Below the pieces are notes generated by a model. It ran no database searches. It was not told the origin of the DNA and saw only the letters and a list, made by a program, of their open reading frames with translations. 64,000 nt of DNA from the NCBI GenBank assembly GCA_024235135.1, contig JACKMZ010000011.1, positions 1 through 64,000 on the forward strand. Reading direction: 5' to 3'. Position numbers and translations under genes: made by a program. Below, in pieces: positions 51,381 to 61,720 of this stretch. Within the stretch, counting starts at the first letter, position 1, and each line of letters opens with the position of its first letter. Origin of the DNA: Gammaproteobacteria bacterium. Lineage in GTDB: Bacteria > Pseudomonadota > Gammaproteobacteria > Competibacterales > Competibacteraceae.

Positions 51381-54300
51381 ATGATGAAGTTCAGAGCTGT
51401 TTCTATTCTTGGTTTCCTCGGCCTGGCCGTGAGCCTATCGGCTTTCGTTCAGGCCGACGACGACTGCGACGACAAGGAGGCGCTTGTCGGCGCCTGTGAC
51501 GAAAAGCCGTTCGAAGCCCTGTTGCCGACCGGTAAGATCATCACACCGGAAGCCGCGCCCGGATCAGCATTCATTCGATTCGACACGGAACTGCGCACCG
51601 ACGACAACGCCGATGCCGAGGGCGCCGTCGCGATCGCCCTCAGTCCAAACGGAGAAAAGCTGCTGGTGTTAACCAGCGGTTACAATCGAGACTTCCGCGA
51701 TGAGAAAACGGGCGAAACCTTTTCCTTTCCCGTCCTTGACCCGGTAACCGGTGCGCCATCCGGAACAACCGTCGGAAAATCGGAGTGGGTCTTCATCTAC
51801 ACGCTAAAAAAATCCGAAGACAAACGCCATAAGATTTACAGTCTGGAAAAAACGCAGCAGATCGGTATTCCCAATACCTTCAGTGGACTGGTCTGGGGTC
51901 CCGATAGCCAACGGTTTTACGTGTCCGGCGGTATCGATGACCGCATTCTGACGTTTCGGCAGGAGGGTAACGAATTCGTACCCGATGCGCCGTTCATCCT
52001 GCTGGGTCACAACTCCAACGAAACGGCGCCTATACCGTCGTACGACGGCGGTCTACTGAAGGGCGCCGGCGCGGAGCGGATGGCTACCGGCGCCGTCGTT
52101 GCCGGACTGGACCTCAGCAAGGACGGTAAGACACTGGTTGCCGCCAATTTCGAAAACGACTCGATATCCATCGTCGATACCCAAACCCGAACCGTCACGA
52201 ACGAGGTCCGGTTTTTCAAACCGGGGGACGACGTGGCGACCGGCGAATATCCTTATCATGTGGTGGTTCTCAGCGATGGGGAAACGGGCCAGGCCGTCAA
52301 AGCCTACGCCACCAGCCAACGGGATAACGAAGTCATGGTCGTCGACCTGTCGACTGGCGATGTCAAGCGGATTCCGGTGGGCGTACTGCCGACCCGTATG
52401 ACGCTTTCACACGACCAACGTTGGCTGTACGTCGCCAACGGCGAGAGCGACACGATTTCGCGGATCGACACGTCGCAGGATCAGGTTAAGGCTATTTTCT
52501 CCTTGGCGCGCAAAGGCGATCATTACACCGGTTCGGCGCCTAACGCGCTGGCCTTGTCCCCCGACGACGAATCGCTCTACGTTACGCTGGGCAACGAAAA
52601 TGCCGTCGCGGTCGTCAGCACTCGCAACGGTCGCGTACGCGGTCGTATTCCCACCGGCTGGTATCCCAATGACGTCAGTGTCAGCCCTGAAGGCGACATG
52701 CTGTTTGTCGTGAACGCGAAAGGCGTTGCCGGCGCCAACCCAGCGAGTGGTCGAACCACCGAAGAGGGTGAGGAGCGCAACACGACCTACCGCAATGAGT
52801 ACGTCTACGCGTTGCAAAAAGCCGGACTGACGTCCATCCCAATCCCAAAAGAAGGGACGCTCAACGCGCTAAGTCGCCTTGTCGACCGCAATAACGGTTT
52901 CGATCGCTGGAACCGCTCGGACAAGATAAAGCGCATGGCGGGCCGGATCGAGCACGTTATCTATATCATTAAGGAAAACCGAACCTATGACCAAGTGTTG
53001 GGCGACCTGCCGGTGGGTAACGGAGATCCTGACTTAACGCTTTTTCCCGAAACGATAAGCCCGAATCATCACCAATTGGCCATGGACTTCGGCGTCTACG
53101 ATAATTTTTACGCGAGCGGGTCGGTGAGTGGGGACGGCTGGGGTTGGTCAACCTTCGCCCGCACGACCGACTACACGGAAAAAACCGTGCAGGTTTTGTA
53201 CGGCAACGCCGGCTTCAGTGGTTTGAGCTATGACTACGAAGGCAACAACCGATTCGTGTTGGCCGCCTTGCCTAACAAGCCGCCCGCCGGCGAAGAAGCG
53301 ACGCCTTTCAATACGCGTCTGACCACTCTGCTTGACCCTTCGGGCGAGTCGTCGATCCTTCCCGGCTCACGGGATATATCGGCTCCGGCCGGTGCGGACG
53401 AGGACGAGGAAGAAGACGGCGGCGGTTACCTGTGGGACTCCGCCTTGCGTGCAGGTAAAACTGTCCGCGCCTACGGAATCCTCATGGATCTATCCGATGT
53501 CTATTACGCCACTAGCGGTGATCCGACCAAACCGGACCCCAACAACCCCGTATACATCCCGATAACGCCCACCCCGTTCGCCGACGGAATTCAACAGGCC
53601 ACCTACAGCAAGGTATCGCTTGAGGGACGGACCGACGTCCATTTCCGGGGTTACGATCAAAAGCAGCCGGAAGTCTGGTCGGTTCACGAGTGGATTCGGG
53701 ACGTGGAAGCCTATGCCACCGAGCACGGCACCCTGCCGAATTTGATGATGATGGCCCTGGACCACGATCATTTCGGCAGTTTTGGAAACGCCGTGGCAGG
53801 CGTCAATACGCCGGAACTCCAAATGGCGGACAATGATTATGCGCTCGCGCTGATCGTGGAATATCTAAGCCATCGACCCGAATGGGGGAAGACGGCTATT
53901 TTCGTCATTGAAGACGACGCGCAGAACGGACCGGACCATGTCGATGCCCAGCGAACGATCGGCTACGTTATTTCGCCCTACACCCGTGGGCACGGCAATG
54001 TGATCAGTTCCAACTACAACACCGTCAGCATGATTCGCACGATGGTCGATCTTCTGGGCATTGACTACCTGGGAATCAATGACGCCAATGCCGCACCGAT
54101 GGCCGACGCCTTCGCCCCGAAAAATCCGGATCTGTCGCCGTATATCGCGATCCTGCCCGGTATTCTTTGCCAGGCGCCGGTCGAGTCGGACTATCTGCTC
54201 GGCGCCGACAACCGGTGCGGCTCATCGGATGCCCTACAGACGACCCGGTTGCAACTGCGCCACGACAATCGCTGGTGGGCGGAAGCAATGGCGGATTTCG

Positions 54301-54491
54301 ACTTCGAAGAGATCGACCATTTGAGCAATCCGGAGGCATTCAATCGCATATTGTGGGAGGGAATCCGTGGTGATGACGTACCGTATCCCACCGTGCGCCA
54401 CGGGCGGGATCTTCGGCAGAACCGCACAGCGATCCTGGATCAGTGGCGTCGGACGACAGGCGCATGGGTCCTTAAATTGGCGAACAACTAG
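51381..54491 (+). CDS. Secreted beta-propeller/alkaline-phosphatase-like phosphoesterase
   Basis: This 1036-residue exported protein has a signal peptide at about residues 1-25 (MMKFRAVSILGFLGLAVSLSAFVQA). A YncE-type seven-bladed beta-propeller occupies about 60-470 (KDGKTLVAANFENDSISIVDTQTRTV, HDQRWLYVANGESDTISRID, GWYPNDVSVSPEGDMLFVVN). A phosphoesterase domain of the phospholipase C/acid phosphatase type follows, starting IEHVIYIIKENRTYDQVLGDL and ending with IFVIEDDAQNGPDHVDAQRTIGYVISPYTRG, where the Glu, Asn, Asp and His metal or catalytic residues are kept. A substrate such as a phosphoester or phospholipid is likely but undefined. GAGGG precedes the tandem ATGs. Confidence 0.88.
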   Translation: MMKFRAVSILGFLGLAVSLSAFVQADDDCDDKEALVGACDEKPFEALLPTGKIITPEAAPGSAFIRFDTELRTDDNADAEGAVAIALSPNGEKLLVLTSGYNRDFRDEKTGETFSFPVLDPVTGAPSGTTVGKSEWVFIYTLKKSEDKRHKIYSLEKTQQIGIPNTFSGLVWGPDSQRFYVSGGIDDRILTFRQEGNEFVPDAPFILLGHNSNETAPIPSYDGGLLKGAGAERMATGAVVAGLDLSKDGKTLVAANFENDSISIVDTQTRTVTNEVRFFKPGDDVATGEYPYHVVVLSDGETGQAVKAYATSQRDNEVMVVDLSTGDVKRIPVGVLPTRMTLSHDQRWLYVANGESDTISRIDTSQDQVKAIFSLARKGDHYTGSAPNALALSPDDESLYVTLGNENAVAVVSTRNGRVRGRIPTGWYPNDVSVSPEGDMLFVVNAKGVAGANPASGRTTEEGEERNTTYRNEYVYALQKAGLTSIPIPKEGTLNALSRLVDRNNGFDRWNRSDKIKRMAGRIEHVIYIIKENRTYDQVLGDLPVGNGDPDLTLFPETISPNHHQLAMDFGVYDNFYASGSVSGDGWGWSTFARTTDYTEKTVQVLYGNAGFSGLSYDYEGNNRFVLAALPNKPPAGEEATPFNTRLTTLLDPSGESSILPGSRDISAPAGADEDEEEDGGGYLWDSALRAGKTVRAYGILMDLSDVYYATSGDPTKPDPNNPVYIPITPTPFADGIQQATYSKVSLEGRTDVHFRGYDQKQPEVWSVHEWIRDVEAYATEHGTLPNLMMMALDHDHFGSFGNAVAGVNTPELQMADNDYALALIVEYLSHRPEWGKTAIFVIEDDAQNGPDHVDAQRTIGYVISPYTRGHGNVISSNYNTVSMIRTMVDLLGIDYLGINDANAAPMADAFAPKNPDLSPYIAILPGILCQAPVESDYLLGADNRCGSSDALQTTRLQLRHDNRWWAEAMADFDFEEIDHLSNPEAFNRILWEGIRGDDVPYPTVRHGRDLRQNRTAILDQWRRTTGAWVLKLANN

Positions 54492-54522
54492 CCGGTTTAA
54501 GTCACCATCTCGTTGAAAACTC

Positions 54523-54557
54523 ATGGGTCAGGCTTTTGCGCCTGACCCATTTGTTTT
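54523..54557 (+). terminator. Intrinsic terminator after the propeller-phosphoesterase gene
   Basis: An 11-base stem ATGGGTCAGGC/GCCTGACCCAT (54523-54533 with 54540-54550), loop TTTTGC, is followed by TTGTTTT. It lies 32 bases after the stop codon. Confidence 0.9.
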
Positions 54558-54766
54558 GAATGGACAGGTCGGTTCTCGCTTAAGCGCACCATCCAACACA
54601 AGGTTGCCGAGGAAACGGGAATCGCCGACAGTGGGTGTGATTGGCCACTGAAGAATCAACGATGTCTGCCACGAACCGACGCCAGGCCACGCAATGGGCC
54701 GAGATCATTACGTCGCACCACGAATGAACCCTAGCCGCTGGTGGGTGAATGGAGCGGCATCCCCAG

Positions 54767-56233
54767 CTAACTCAAAGTCTTGCAACACAACCCAAGCTGC
54801 TTGGTTGGCGCTGTCAAGATACTGACGGGCGTTCCTGGAATCGGCAAGTTCAATGAAGCATTGTCGATGATTAGCACCCAATCCTGTTGATCAGGAGGCG
54901 TAAATGTCATCGTGCCACTTGCTTCGTAAGCGCCGACCATTATTGCAGTCGCCGTACGCGGATTGAACCACCATACACGCGCCAAGCCACCAGCAATTTT
55001 TGCAAGTTCGATAGTCACAGTCCGACGCGTAGGGATGTACACAATGATCGATGACCCATCGCTCGCTCGTGCTGCTGCAGCATAATTCCCACCGGACTGG
55101 TAACCCGCAACTAACACCGAATGCTCTCGGTCTGGCACTAGATTGTAGAAAGCCCTCGAAGAAAGGAGCTTGCCAACGTACGTTATTGTCGTCCCTGCCG
55201 TCGATCCAAGCTGAGACTGCCAAGTCCCGTCAGTATTTTTTCCCGACGGCGCATTAAAATGCCACAGGGGAGTATTTCCGTATATGTGCCCAACAACCCC
55301 ACCCGACAATACTGTCCACCATGCCTGACGCCGTAAGCTCAGTGGCGTCGAGTCGCGATCGTTTTCGTAGTACGTTTCGATCAAGAAAAATGGCTTGGCG
55401 CCGATGCGGGCATACTGAGCGAAGGCCATTGGATAAGCATCTGCATACGTATATATATTGTTCAGGTTAAGCCAAGTTTCGTTCGACCAAACATCCATGG
55501 CAGCTTGCTCCGGCCCGTTATGAGCGGTAAATAGATGAGTATTATCGAACTCTCGTATACCGGCGACAAATTCCTTCACCTTATCCGCCACTCCGTTAGC
55601 GACAGGATCTGTATCACCACCGATCAACCAAATGATATTCGGGAAGCTACTGTAACGCTTTCCTACAAAGCGCCCGTAGTCGCGCAGGGTGGCCGGCAAA
55701 CTTGCTTTCACTTCACTACACCATCCTTCACTTTCACATTGATATCCCAGATAAAGTGGATCCAATAGCACGACAATTCCCTTTTCCAATGCCTTATTGA
55801 TAATCCAATCGGCATGGGCGAAATAAGCTTCATTGGGCGTATTGAATTTACCTGGCGTAGTAAACGGCGCTTGGTTAGCAAGGTTGGCTGGAGCGTTCGT
55901 CGCAAATTTATGCTCAATCAGGTTGACAAGAACTAGATTGAACCCCTTTTGCGCACGATCCGACAGATAAGTGTCGGCATCCATCTGTGAAAGTTGAACG
56001 ATAAGGGACCAGGCCGCATCGCCGGCCATGAAAAAAGGTCGATTATCTTGGTCAACAAGGTATGACCCACTAGTGCTTAATTTTAAAGGGTAACTGGGCG
56101 CAATTCGGGTTTGGCCATCGGCTAACGGAACCGAAGCGATCAGGCCGAAGCACAACGAAACGAATGTAATGAAAAGAGTTAAAAAGAGCCGGAACTTCAT
56201 GAAATAATCAGATTTTATTGCGTGAATTTTCAT
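54767..56233 (-). CDS. Exported DUF4038 (apiosidase-like) glycoside hydrolase
   Basis: This 488-residue exported protein has a signal peptide at about 13-40 (FRLFLTLFITFVSLCFGLIASVPLADG). A TIM-barrel of the DUF4038/apiosidase-like family follows (YLVDQDNRPFFMAGDAAWSLIVQLSQMDADTYLSDRAQKGFNLVLVNLIEH, later IIWLIGGDTDP and KPFFLIETYYEND, with candidate acidic catalytic residues). A C-terminal beta domain resembles the collagen-binding-like domain seen with this family (IIVYIPTRRTVTIELAKIAGGLARVWWFNPRTATAIMVG). It probably cleaves a branched glycan. It lies beside glycosyltransferase genes on the same strand in an AT-richer segment. Confidence 0.82.
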   Translation of the reverse strand: MKIHAIKSDYFMKFRLFLTLFITFVSLCFGLIASVPLADGQTRIAPSYPLKLSTSGSYLVDQDNRPFFMAGDAAWSLIVQLSQMDADTYLSDRAQKGFNLVLVNLIEHKFATNAPANLANQAPFTTPGKFNTPNEAYFAHADWIINKALEKGIVVLLDPLYLGYQCESEGWCSEVKASLPATLRDYGRFVGKRYSSFPNIIWLIGGDTDPVANGVADKVKEFVAGIREFDNTHLFTAHNGPEQAAMDVWSNETWLNLNNIYTYADAYPMAFAQYARIGAKPFFLIETYYENDRDSTPLSLRRQAWWTVLSGGVVGHIYGNTPLWHFNAPSGKNTDGTWQSQLGSTAGTTITYVGKLLSSRAFYNLVPDREHSVLVAGYQSGGNYAAAARASDGSSIIVYIPTRRTVTIELAKIAGGLARVWWFNPRTATAIMVGAYEASGTMTFTPPDQQDWVLIIDNASLNLPIPGTPVSILTAPTKQLGLCCKTLS

Positions 56234-56395
56234 TGACTATCACCAGACGCAATTAAGCAGCTTTGTACGGCGGCTGAACAATTCGCACCCTCGGCCGTGA
56301 TCTTCTGACCTTTCTGGATCATGGACATCAGTTTAATACCGGCGGTTGCATTATTAGCCTATGCAATCAGTTTTGGCTTTTTCCGGAACGACTAC

Positions 56396-57505
56396 TTACT
56401 TGCGGCCAACCCGCCAAGCGTAGAACGAACTGACAGTGAAGTTCCACACGGTGCCTACTGCGATTCCGGCTAGGGCTGCAAGAATCCAATCGGTATTTTG
56501 ACCGTAGAGGAAACCAGCGACACCGACATTCGCGAAGGCGCCGACCGAACAGGCCATTACAAAGGTCAATAGCCCCCAAAACCATGAAACGCCTTTCAAG
56601 CGTGCATCGCGATAAGTCAAAATGTTATTGAGTGCAAAATTGCCTACCATAGCGACTAACGTTGCGGCAATCTGAGCAATCTGAAACTTGATTTCCGCCA
56701 CATGAAATAGAAGGGCAAGTATGGTAAGGTGGATCGCTACGCCAATTCCACCGACAAGGGCGAACGAAAGAAATCGCACAGGGATCCATCGACCAACGAG
56801 CTTGTCCGCGACAAGCAAGAGGAATTCCCAGGCCACCAAGCTATCAAGCTTGCTTTCGCCGGAGTAACGGTTGCGGAACTGGTAGGGCACCTCCAGGACT
56901 CGTATTTGCCGGCCAGCCGTTGCGAGAAAATCGGCGAGCAACTTGAATCCCATTGACGACAGACCACGAGAAGTTTGCTCAAACAAACTTCTGCTCATCA
57001 TGAAAAAGCCACTCATTGGGTCGGTAACGGTATTCGGGACAATTAGGTGACTGATCGCCGTCGCCAAGCGGCTCAGCGCAGCACGGTCTCGGTCCCATTC
57101 TCCTATACCACCCCCACCGACATAGCGACTTCCGATAACGACGTCTGCTTCGCCTCGAAGCAGTGCCGCTAGCATCATCGGGAGAATCGATTCATCGTGT
57201 TGTAAGTCAGCATCCATGATGGCGACAAAGGACGCACTCGTGCAGAGCGCTCCTTCGACACAAGCGCTGGAGAGTCCACGCCGGCCGATCCGCTGTAACA
57301 CACGAATTCGCCCATCCTCCCGAGACAGGTCTCGAATGATATTCGCTGTCCCATCCGGCGAATCATCATCCACAAAAATAATCTCGTACGGAACGTCGGC
57401 AAGCACCTCGCGCAAACGCTTGACAAGTTCAGTGACATTCTCCCGTTCCTTATAGGTCGGAATAACAATTGCTAAATCGGGGCTCGGAAAAGGCTTTGCA
57501 GACAT
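56396..57505 (-). CDS. GT2 glycosyltransferase fused to GtrA membrane domain
   Basis: This 369-residue protein has a dolichol-phosphate-mannose-synthase-like GT2 domain (about 1-230): LAIVIPTYKERENVTELV, IIFVDDDSPDGTANII, the metal-binding MDADLQHDES and GSRYVGGGG. It is followed by a GtrA-type domain with four membrane helices (about 240-365, FLSFALVGGIGVAIHLTILALLF). Such proteins make and flip polyprenyl-phosphate sugars for glycan or surface-polymer decoration. The ATG at 57505 (MSAKPF) is chosen; the upstream frame overlaps nothing conserved. It starts 50 bases after the next upstream gene, so one operon is likely. Confidence 0.9.
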   Translation of the reverse strand: MSAKPFPSPDLAIVIPTYKERENVTELVKRLREVLADVPYEIIFVDDDSPDGTANIIRDLSREDGRIRVLQRIGRRGLSSACVEGALCTSASFVAIMDADLQHDESILPMMLAALLRGEADVVIGSRYVGGGGIGEWDRDRAALSRLATAISHLIVPNTVTDPMSGFFMMSRSLFEQTSRGLSSMGFKLLADFLATAGRQIRVLEVPYQFRNRYSGESKLDSLVAWEFLLLVADKLVGRWIPVRFLSFALVGGIGVAIHLTILALLFHVAEIKFQIAQIAATLVAMVGNFALNNILTYRDARLKGVSWFWGLLTFVMACSVGAFANVGVAGFLYGQNTDWILAALAGIAVGTVWNFTVSSFYAWRVGRK

Positions 57506-57554
57506 GATCGTCGTTCTATAATAGTCTGTTAAACTAGAAAATCGACCTGTACGT

Positions 57555-59249
57555 TCATTCGCGATAATCACCAAGGCGGCGGAGTATCCAATAGTCCGTA
57601 CGGTCAATCTCTGGGAAGAATTTATCCAAATACGGTCCGTAGGTCTCTAGTAGCAAACGGGCGGTCTCCCAACAACACCCATCATCATCCTCCCGGTATC
57701 TGGGGATCATAACAAAATCCACGTCCCCGAAAACATTGGCCGCTTTCGGCAACTTCTCTTTGCTTATCGAGTAATTCAGATCCCACCACAAGGGCCCCCC
57801 CTTCGGAGAAGGCAGTTGCAGCGCAAAAGGGAACGGATTGGCAAACGCTAATGTATAGATTCGGGAGTCTTCCTTTACATACCGACGCAAGAGACGAATG
57901 CCATCATTAATCCTAGCTGGAACGTTCTTCGCCCGTCCATACGCCGTCCGCCATTCCGCTGATTCGGGGATCACAAAGTCCTGAAGTGACTTTGATTGAA
58001 ATCGCTGTGACTGTGTTATCAACGAGGTTTTGTAAGCATTTCGCTTAGTTGCGTATGCCAAACTAAGCATATCTTTATACATGATATGGCCACAGAGGAA
58101 CGGAATCGCAATGGCTGCTGTAAGAATGAATACGACATGGGAAGGCGTAAAGTACGGCTGTGATTCTGGCTGCCTGTGATCTGCCATGAACTGCATCACC
58201 ATGATACTGCCAACGAACCATAGGGGAAGATCACGGCCTTCTGGAGCGTTGCCTGCGGCGATTAAGAGAGTCGCAACGACGAGAAATATCAGTGTCATAG
58301 TGAGTCTGATAACGGCCCTGTTCAAGGCAGGTCCGCGCTCGCCGCAAAACCTCAGCAACAAGGCGCTGATTCCAAATACTGCGAGTAGATAAATTGCGGT
58401 TGCGTTTTCTTTCGCAGTCGCGATCAGAAGGTCCGCCCTGTGTCTGAGCGACTGGGCTTCTGCAGCTGAACGAAGGTCAGCGAGATAATCGAACGGGCTA
58501 CTACCGAGCGCCAGCCACCAAACGACACAGATTCCGATGAAGGCGACCATTTGGTAAGGAATAGATTGCCTAAGGTCTGGCCGCAGCACGCTGGCGAGGA
58601 GCACTCCCAATACAGCCATACCGAAAAAGTTAACCTTACATAAAAAGAGCAAGCAGAGAAGCGCCCCGATTGACACACCTTCAAGCACATACGAACGCTG
58701 GCTGACTTTCCGCAGCGGGATGAAAATCTGAACGCAAAGTACCGAGAGAAGCACCCACCCGAAACGGTTATAAAGCATCGCGTACGTTGTAATCTCTGGC
58801 TCGTACCCCAACGGTCGAGCCGCAACGACAATTATAGATACGAACGTAGTGAATACTGCCGCAAGAAAACCGGACAATCGGTGACTACATATAACCCATG
58901 CCCAAGGAACAATTACCACAAGAAACACGACAATGCCGATTGCAATTGCACCTGTGGACGGCCCCTTAATCAGCATGCCAAAAGAGATCAACTGGTAAGT
59001 CAGGGGACCTATTGGATTATAGAAATCCAAATGTGGGATCTGTCCAACATGGATCCTCCAGCCACCATCCAAAAGCAGAAACACGTCCCAGGGGGCCATG
59101 ATACTGATTGCCCCATTTTTGAGGGTTATGGCAGCGGCCAACAAACCCACCACCATTGAAATCGTCGCCCATAGATACGGCGCTTTATCGGCTACCGCAG
59201 TTTTGGTGCGTAACAGACCGGAATCCACTTGTGGGTGTGCTTTCTTCAT
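57555..59249 (-). CDS. Polytopic membrane protein, GT-C glycosyltransferase-like
   Basis: This 564-residue protein has about 11-12 hydrophobic segments and a soluble C-terminal part of about 150 residues. An early periplasmic loop reads APWDVFLLLDGGWRIHVGQIPHLDFYNPIGPLTYQLISF, which recalls GT-C glycosyltransferases in which an acidic pair after the first helix is catalytic. With the polyprenyl-sugar GT2-GtrA protein downstream, a role in transferring a lipid-linked sugar is likely. No exact family is assigned. GC content is lower than in the flanking genome, with frequent A/T-ending codons. Confidence 0.7.
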   Translation of the reverse strand: MKKAHPQVDSGLLRTKTAVADKAPYLWATISMVVGLLAAAITLKNGAISIMAPWDVFLLLDGGWRIHVGQIPHLDFYNPIGPLTYQLISFGMLIKGPSTGAIAIGIVVFLVVIVPWAWVICSHRLSGFLAAVFTTFVSIIVVAARPLGYEPEITTYAMLYNRFGWVLLSVLCVQIFIPLRKVSQRSYVLEGVSIGALLCLLFLCKVNFFGMAVLGVLLASVLRPDLRQSIPYQMVAFIGICVVWWLALGSSPFDYLADLRSAAEAQSLRHRADLLIATAKENATAIYLLAVFGISALLLRFCGERGPALNRAVIRLTMTLIFLVVATLLIAAGNAPEGRDLPLWFVGSIMVMQFMADHRQPESQPYFTPSHVVFILTAAIAIPFLCGHIMYKDMLSLAYATKRNAYKTSLITQSQRFQSKSLQDFVIPESAEWRTAYGRAKNVPARINDGIRLLRRYVKEDSRIYTLAFANPFPFALQLPSPKGGPLWWDLNYSISKEKLPKAANVFGDVDFVMIPRYREDDDGCCWETARLLLETYGPYLDKFFPEIDRTDYWILRRLGDYRE

Positions 59250-59953
59250 CTATCGCTCGGGTTTTGTCCTGGACACACTGCTGAGCACGCCTTTTCAATT
59301 TTGATTGACGTCACGTCGCCCAGCATTATATACAGCGGGCGGGTGGGCGGGCGTGATAACAGACGATTATGCCCGCCGATCGGTCACCGGATCTTCCCGC
59401 TTGAAGTACATTTTCCTAGTCAGCCATTCTCGTCTCGCTGGAAAACGCGCCCGGCTGCGCGCTGTCCAAACGATTCCCGTGGCAGCTTATTAATCGCTCC
59501 ATCCCATGCTCATCCAACCGTTGTCGATACGCTTTACTCATCTAGTGATTATCACTACCCGTGTAATGCATTAATCCCGGCAACGAGTTACTCCGGTTGA
59601 CTGCTATCCCTCAAGACCCATGCCATTCGCTTGTCGAGGTGCTAGGTGGCTACCCGACGAGAATCGAGATCAAGATTGCTGTGGTCAAACCTCACCGAAA
59701 GCGATGAGATGGTCTCCTCCGTTTTCCAAATCCCAATTGGATGCCAATACCAAACGACTACCGACACCCGGCATCGTGATCGGGACAGTCACCGTGGAGA
59801 TCAAATGACTCAGCTTTCTGGAACAAGAAGACGTTGACGGTGAGCCGTTGGTTCCGGGACAGCTAAGTAAACCCGTTTATATGGACGCGATCACTACAGG
59901 CCGAACTGAACCAGGTCCTGCTACATACTACTGGACGAAGGCCTAAAGTCCCG
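59250..59953. other. Non-coding region at the edge of the glycan cluster
   Basis: In this 704-bp stretch only short frames occur (59620-59808 and overlapping ones), without ribosome sites or recognisable similarity. It marks the border between the AT-richer glycosyltransferase cluster and higher-GC DNA and may hold decayed sequence. No tRNA, IS end or repeat was recognised. Confidence 0.35.
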
Positions 59954-60607
59954 CTACCCCTGCGCCTGATTCATAGCCCCCAGGCGATGGTCTATTTCCC
60001 GCGCCTTGTTGATGGCCTGTACGCGATTGTTGACCCCCAGAATACCGAGAATGGCGGTGACATGTCCCTTCACGGTCGCCTCCGACACGAAAAGCTCGCG
60101 CGCGATCAATTTATTGGGTAATCCTTCGGACATCAGCGCCAGCACCTCGGACTGACGCCGCGTCAGACTGGAATACGCCGGCTTTCTATGGGATGGACCG
60201 TCGTGCGCCGGCCGATGCGACAACATCCGAGGCGCGTAAATCCCGCCATCGAGCACGATGCGCAAGGCATTCAACAACGTCTCGCGGGTGGTCGATTTCG
60301 GTATGTAACCGGCGGCGCCCGATGCGATGGCCTCCTTGACCCGTTCCGGCTCCTGCGACGCCGACAATACGACCAGCGGCACGGCGGGATGACGGTCCAC
60401 GATGACTTTGAGTTCCGCGCAGCCCTTCGGGCCGGTTAGGCATAAATCCCAGAGCACCAGGTCAATATCGTCATGACGATCCAACGTATTCATGGCCGTG
60501 GGTAAATCGCCGGCTTCGAGGAACGTCAGATCATCATCCAACGGTTCCAGAATGCAGCACATCCCCGCGCGGAATAACGTTTGCTCATCTACATGCAGAA
60601 TCTTCAT
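59954..60607 (-). CDS. NarL/LuxR-type response regulator
   Basis: This 217-residue regulator has a receiver with phospho-Asp54 in LVLWDLCLTGPKG, a Ser in VVLSASQEPERV and Lys in GYIPKSTTRE; the acidic pair is Asp-Glu (HVDEQTLFRAGM), a mild change. A linker follows, then a LuxR helix-turn-helix, LTRRQSEVLALMSEGLPNKLIARELFVSEATVKGHVTAILGILGV. The kinase is not in the window, so the signal is unknown. It is transcribed away from the glycan cluster. Confidence 0.92.
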   Translation of the reverse strand: MKILHVDEQTLFRAGMCCILEPLDDDLTFLEAGDLPTAMNTLDRHDDIDLVLWDLCLTGPKGCAELKVIVDRHPAVPLVVLSASQEPERVKEAIASGAAGYIPKSTTRETLLNALRIVLDGGIYAPRMLSHRPAHDGPSHRKPAYSSLTRRQSEVLALMSEGLPNKLIARELFVSEATVKGHVTAILGILGVNNRVQAINKAREIDHRLGAMNQAQG

Positions 60608-60866
60608 CGCCGGTTTCTCTATTCCCCATGGCCGTTTGGCTTGTCATTTTGTGTGGATCGACCGTGGCGGCCTACTCCAGGTCCGATGTCCTGGGTTTGC
60701 CGCCGACAGCCTTCAGGGAGTTATACGAACCGTTTTCCCGATGGATTCACCGCATGCGCATCCCATTGCCATTTCATCACGCGAAAACCGGCCGGCCACG
60801 CCATCGGCGTCCCGGAAAACCGGAATGGGTCGGTTCAAGCGTCGCCGGAAATCGCCGACCCCACGC

Positions 60867-61595
60867 CTACACGTACAACGGCACCATCTTGCGCCAGGGC
60901 GAGGCGCTATGGGCTCTGCCATTCCAAACATGCAAGGCGTTCCAGATCCCCTTGCTCCACAAGGCGTCGCTCATATGACGATTGTTGCCAAAAAAGGGAT
61001 CGGCGTCGCCAATGGCCATCACGATGTCCATCCGTCGCAAATTGTTCAGCACGTCGTGGTTACCCATGTTCGGGACGAAATGACTCGGTGTGTTGAAATA
61101 CACCAGCTCGTCGTAGTAACCGTCCAATAGGCCCCGGAAACTTTCCACCGGCTGAGTCAGATCGTAGCGACCGCTCAAAGCCACCACCTTCTGAAACAGA
61201 TGAGGGTGGCGGAACGCGATGTTGACAGCATGAAACCCACCGAAACTGCAACCGTGGGATATGGTGCAGGGATGGGAATTCTTCAGACGCATCAGCGGGA
61301 ACACTTCGTTGAGGATGTATTCCTCGTATTGAATATGGCGGCGGATGCGGTCGCCCGGCCAATTCCAATCGCAGTAAAAAGTTTCGGCGTCGATGCTGTC
61401 CAGGCAATACAGTTGCAAATGGCCGTTGTTGATCTTGGACTCCAGCGCCCGCACCAGCCCCAGTTGCTCGTATTCGTAAAATCGCGCGCAACGGGTCGGG
61501 AAAATCAATACCTTGGCGCCGGCATGTCCGAAAACCAGTAATTCCATATCCCGACGAAGGCGTGAGCTAAACCACTTATGATACTCTCTGTTCAT
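60867..61595 (-). CDS. Esterase-D-like alpha/beta hydrolase
   Basis: This 242-residue alpha/beta hydrolase of the putative-esterase family has nucleophile Ser in SHGCSFGGFHAVNIAFRHP, acidic residue region VMAIGDADPFFGNN and terminal His in LHVWNGRAHSASPW. A strand LLVFGHAGAKVLIFPTRCARFYEYEQLG forms the N-terminal core. The ATG at 61595 (MNREYHKW) is favoured over one 12 codons earlier because the upstream part is hydrophobic and unlike the family. No signal peptide. The substrate is unknown. Confidence 0.82.
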   Translation of the reverse strand: MNREYHKWFSSRLRRDMELLVFGHAGAKVLIFPTRCARFYEYEQLGLVRALESKINNGHLQLYCLDSIDAETFYCDWNWPGDRIRRHIQYEEYILNEVFPLMRLKNSHPCTISHGCSFGGFHAVNIAFRHPHLFQKVVALSGRYDLTQPVESFRGLLDGYYDELVYFNTPSHFVPNMGNHDVLNNLRRMDIVMAIGDADPFFGNNRHMSDALWSKGIWNALHVWNGRAHSASPWRKMVPLYV

Positions 61596-61720
61596 AGGTA
61601 ATCTTATATAAACCAATAAGTTGCCCACCAAACAGAAGAAGATAAACGGTTAATACTGCATTTTTTTTACGAACTTGTTAACAATTGCGGCGACGCGTCA
61701 TTCCCAGGAGAAGAAAACCC

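Noticed and set aside
60628..60978. A 116-codon plus-strand frame beginning MAVWLVILCG
   Set aside because: The N-terminus looks signal-like, but the rest is Pro/Arg-rich and overlaps the end of the esterase gene on the other strand by about 110 bases.
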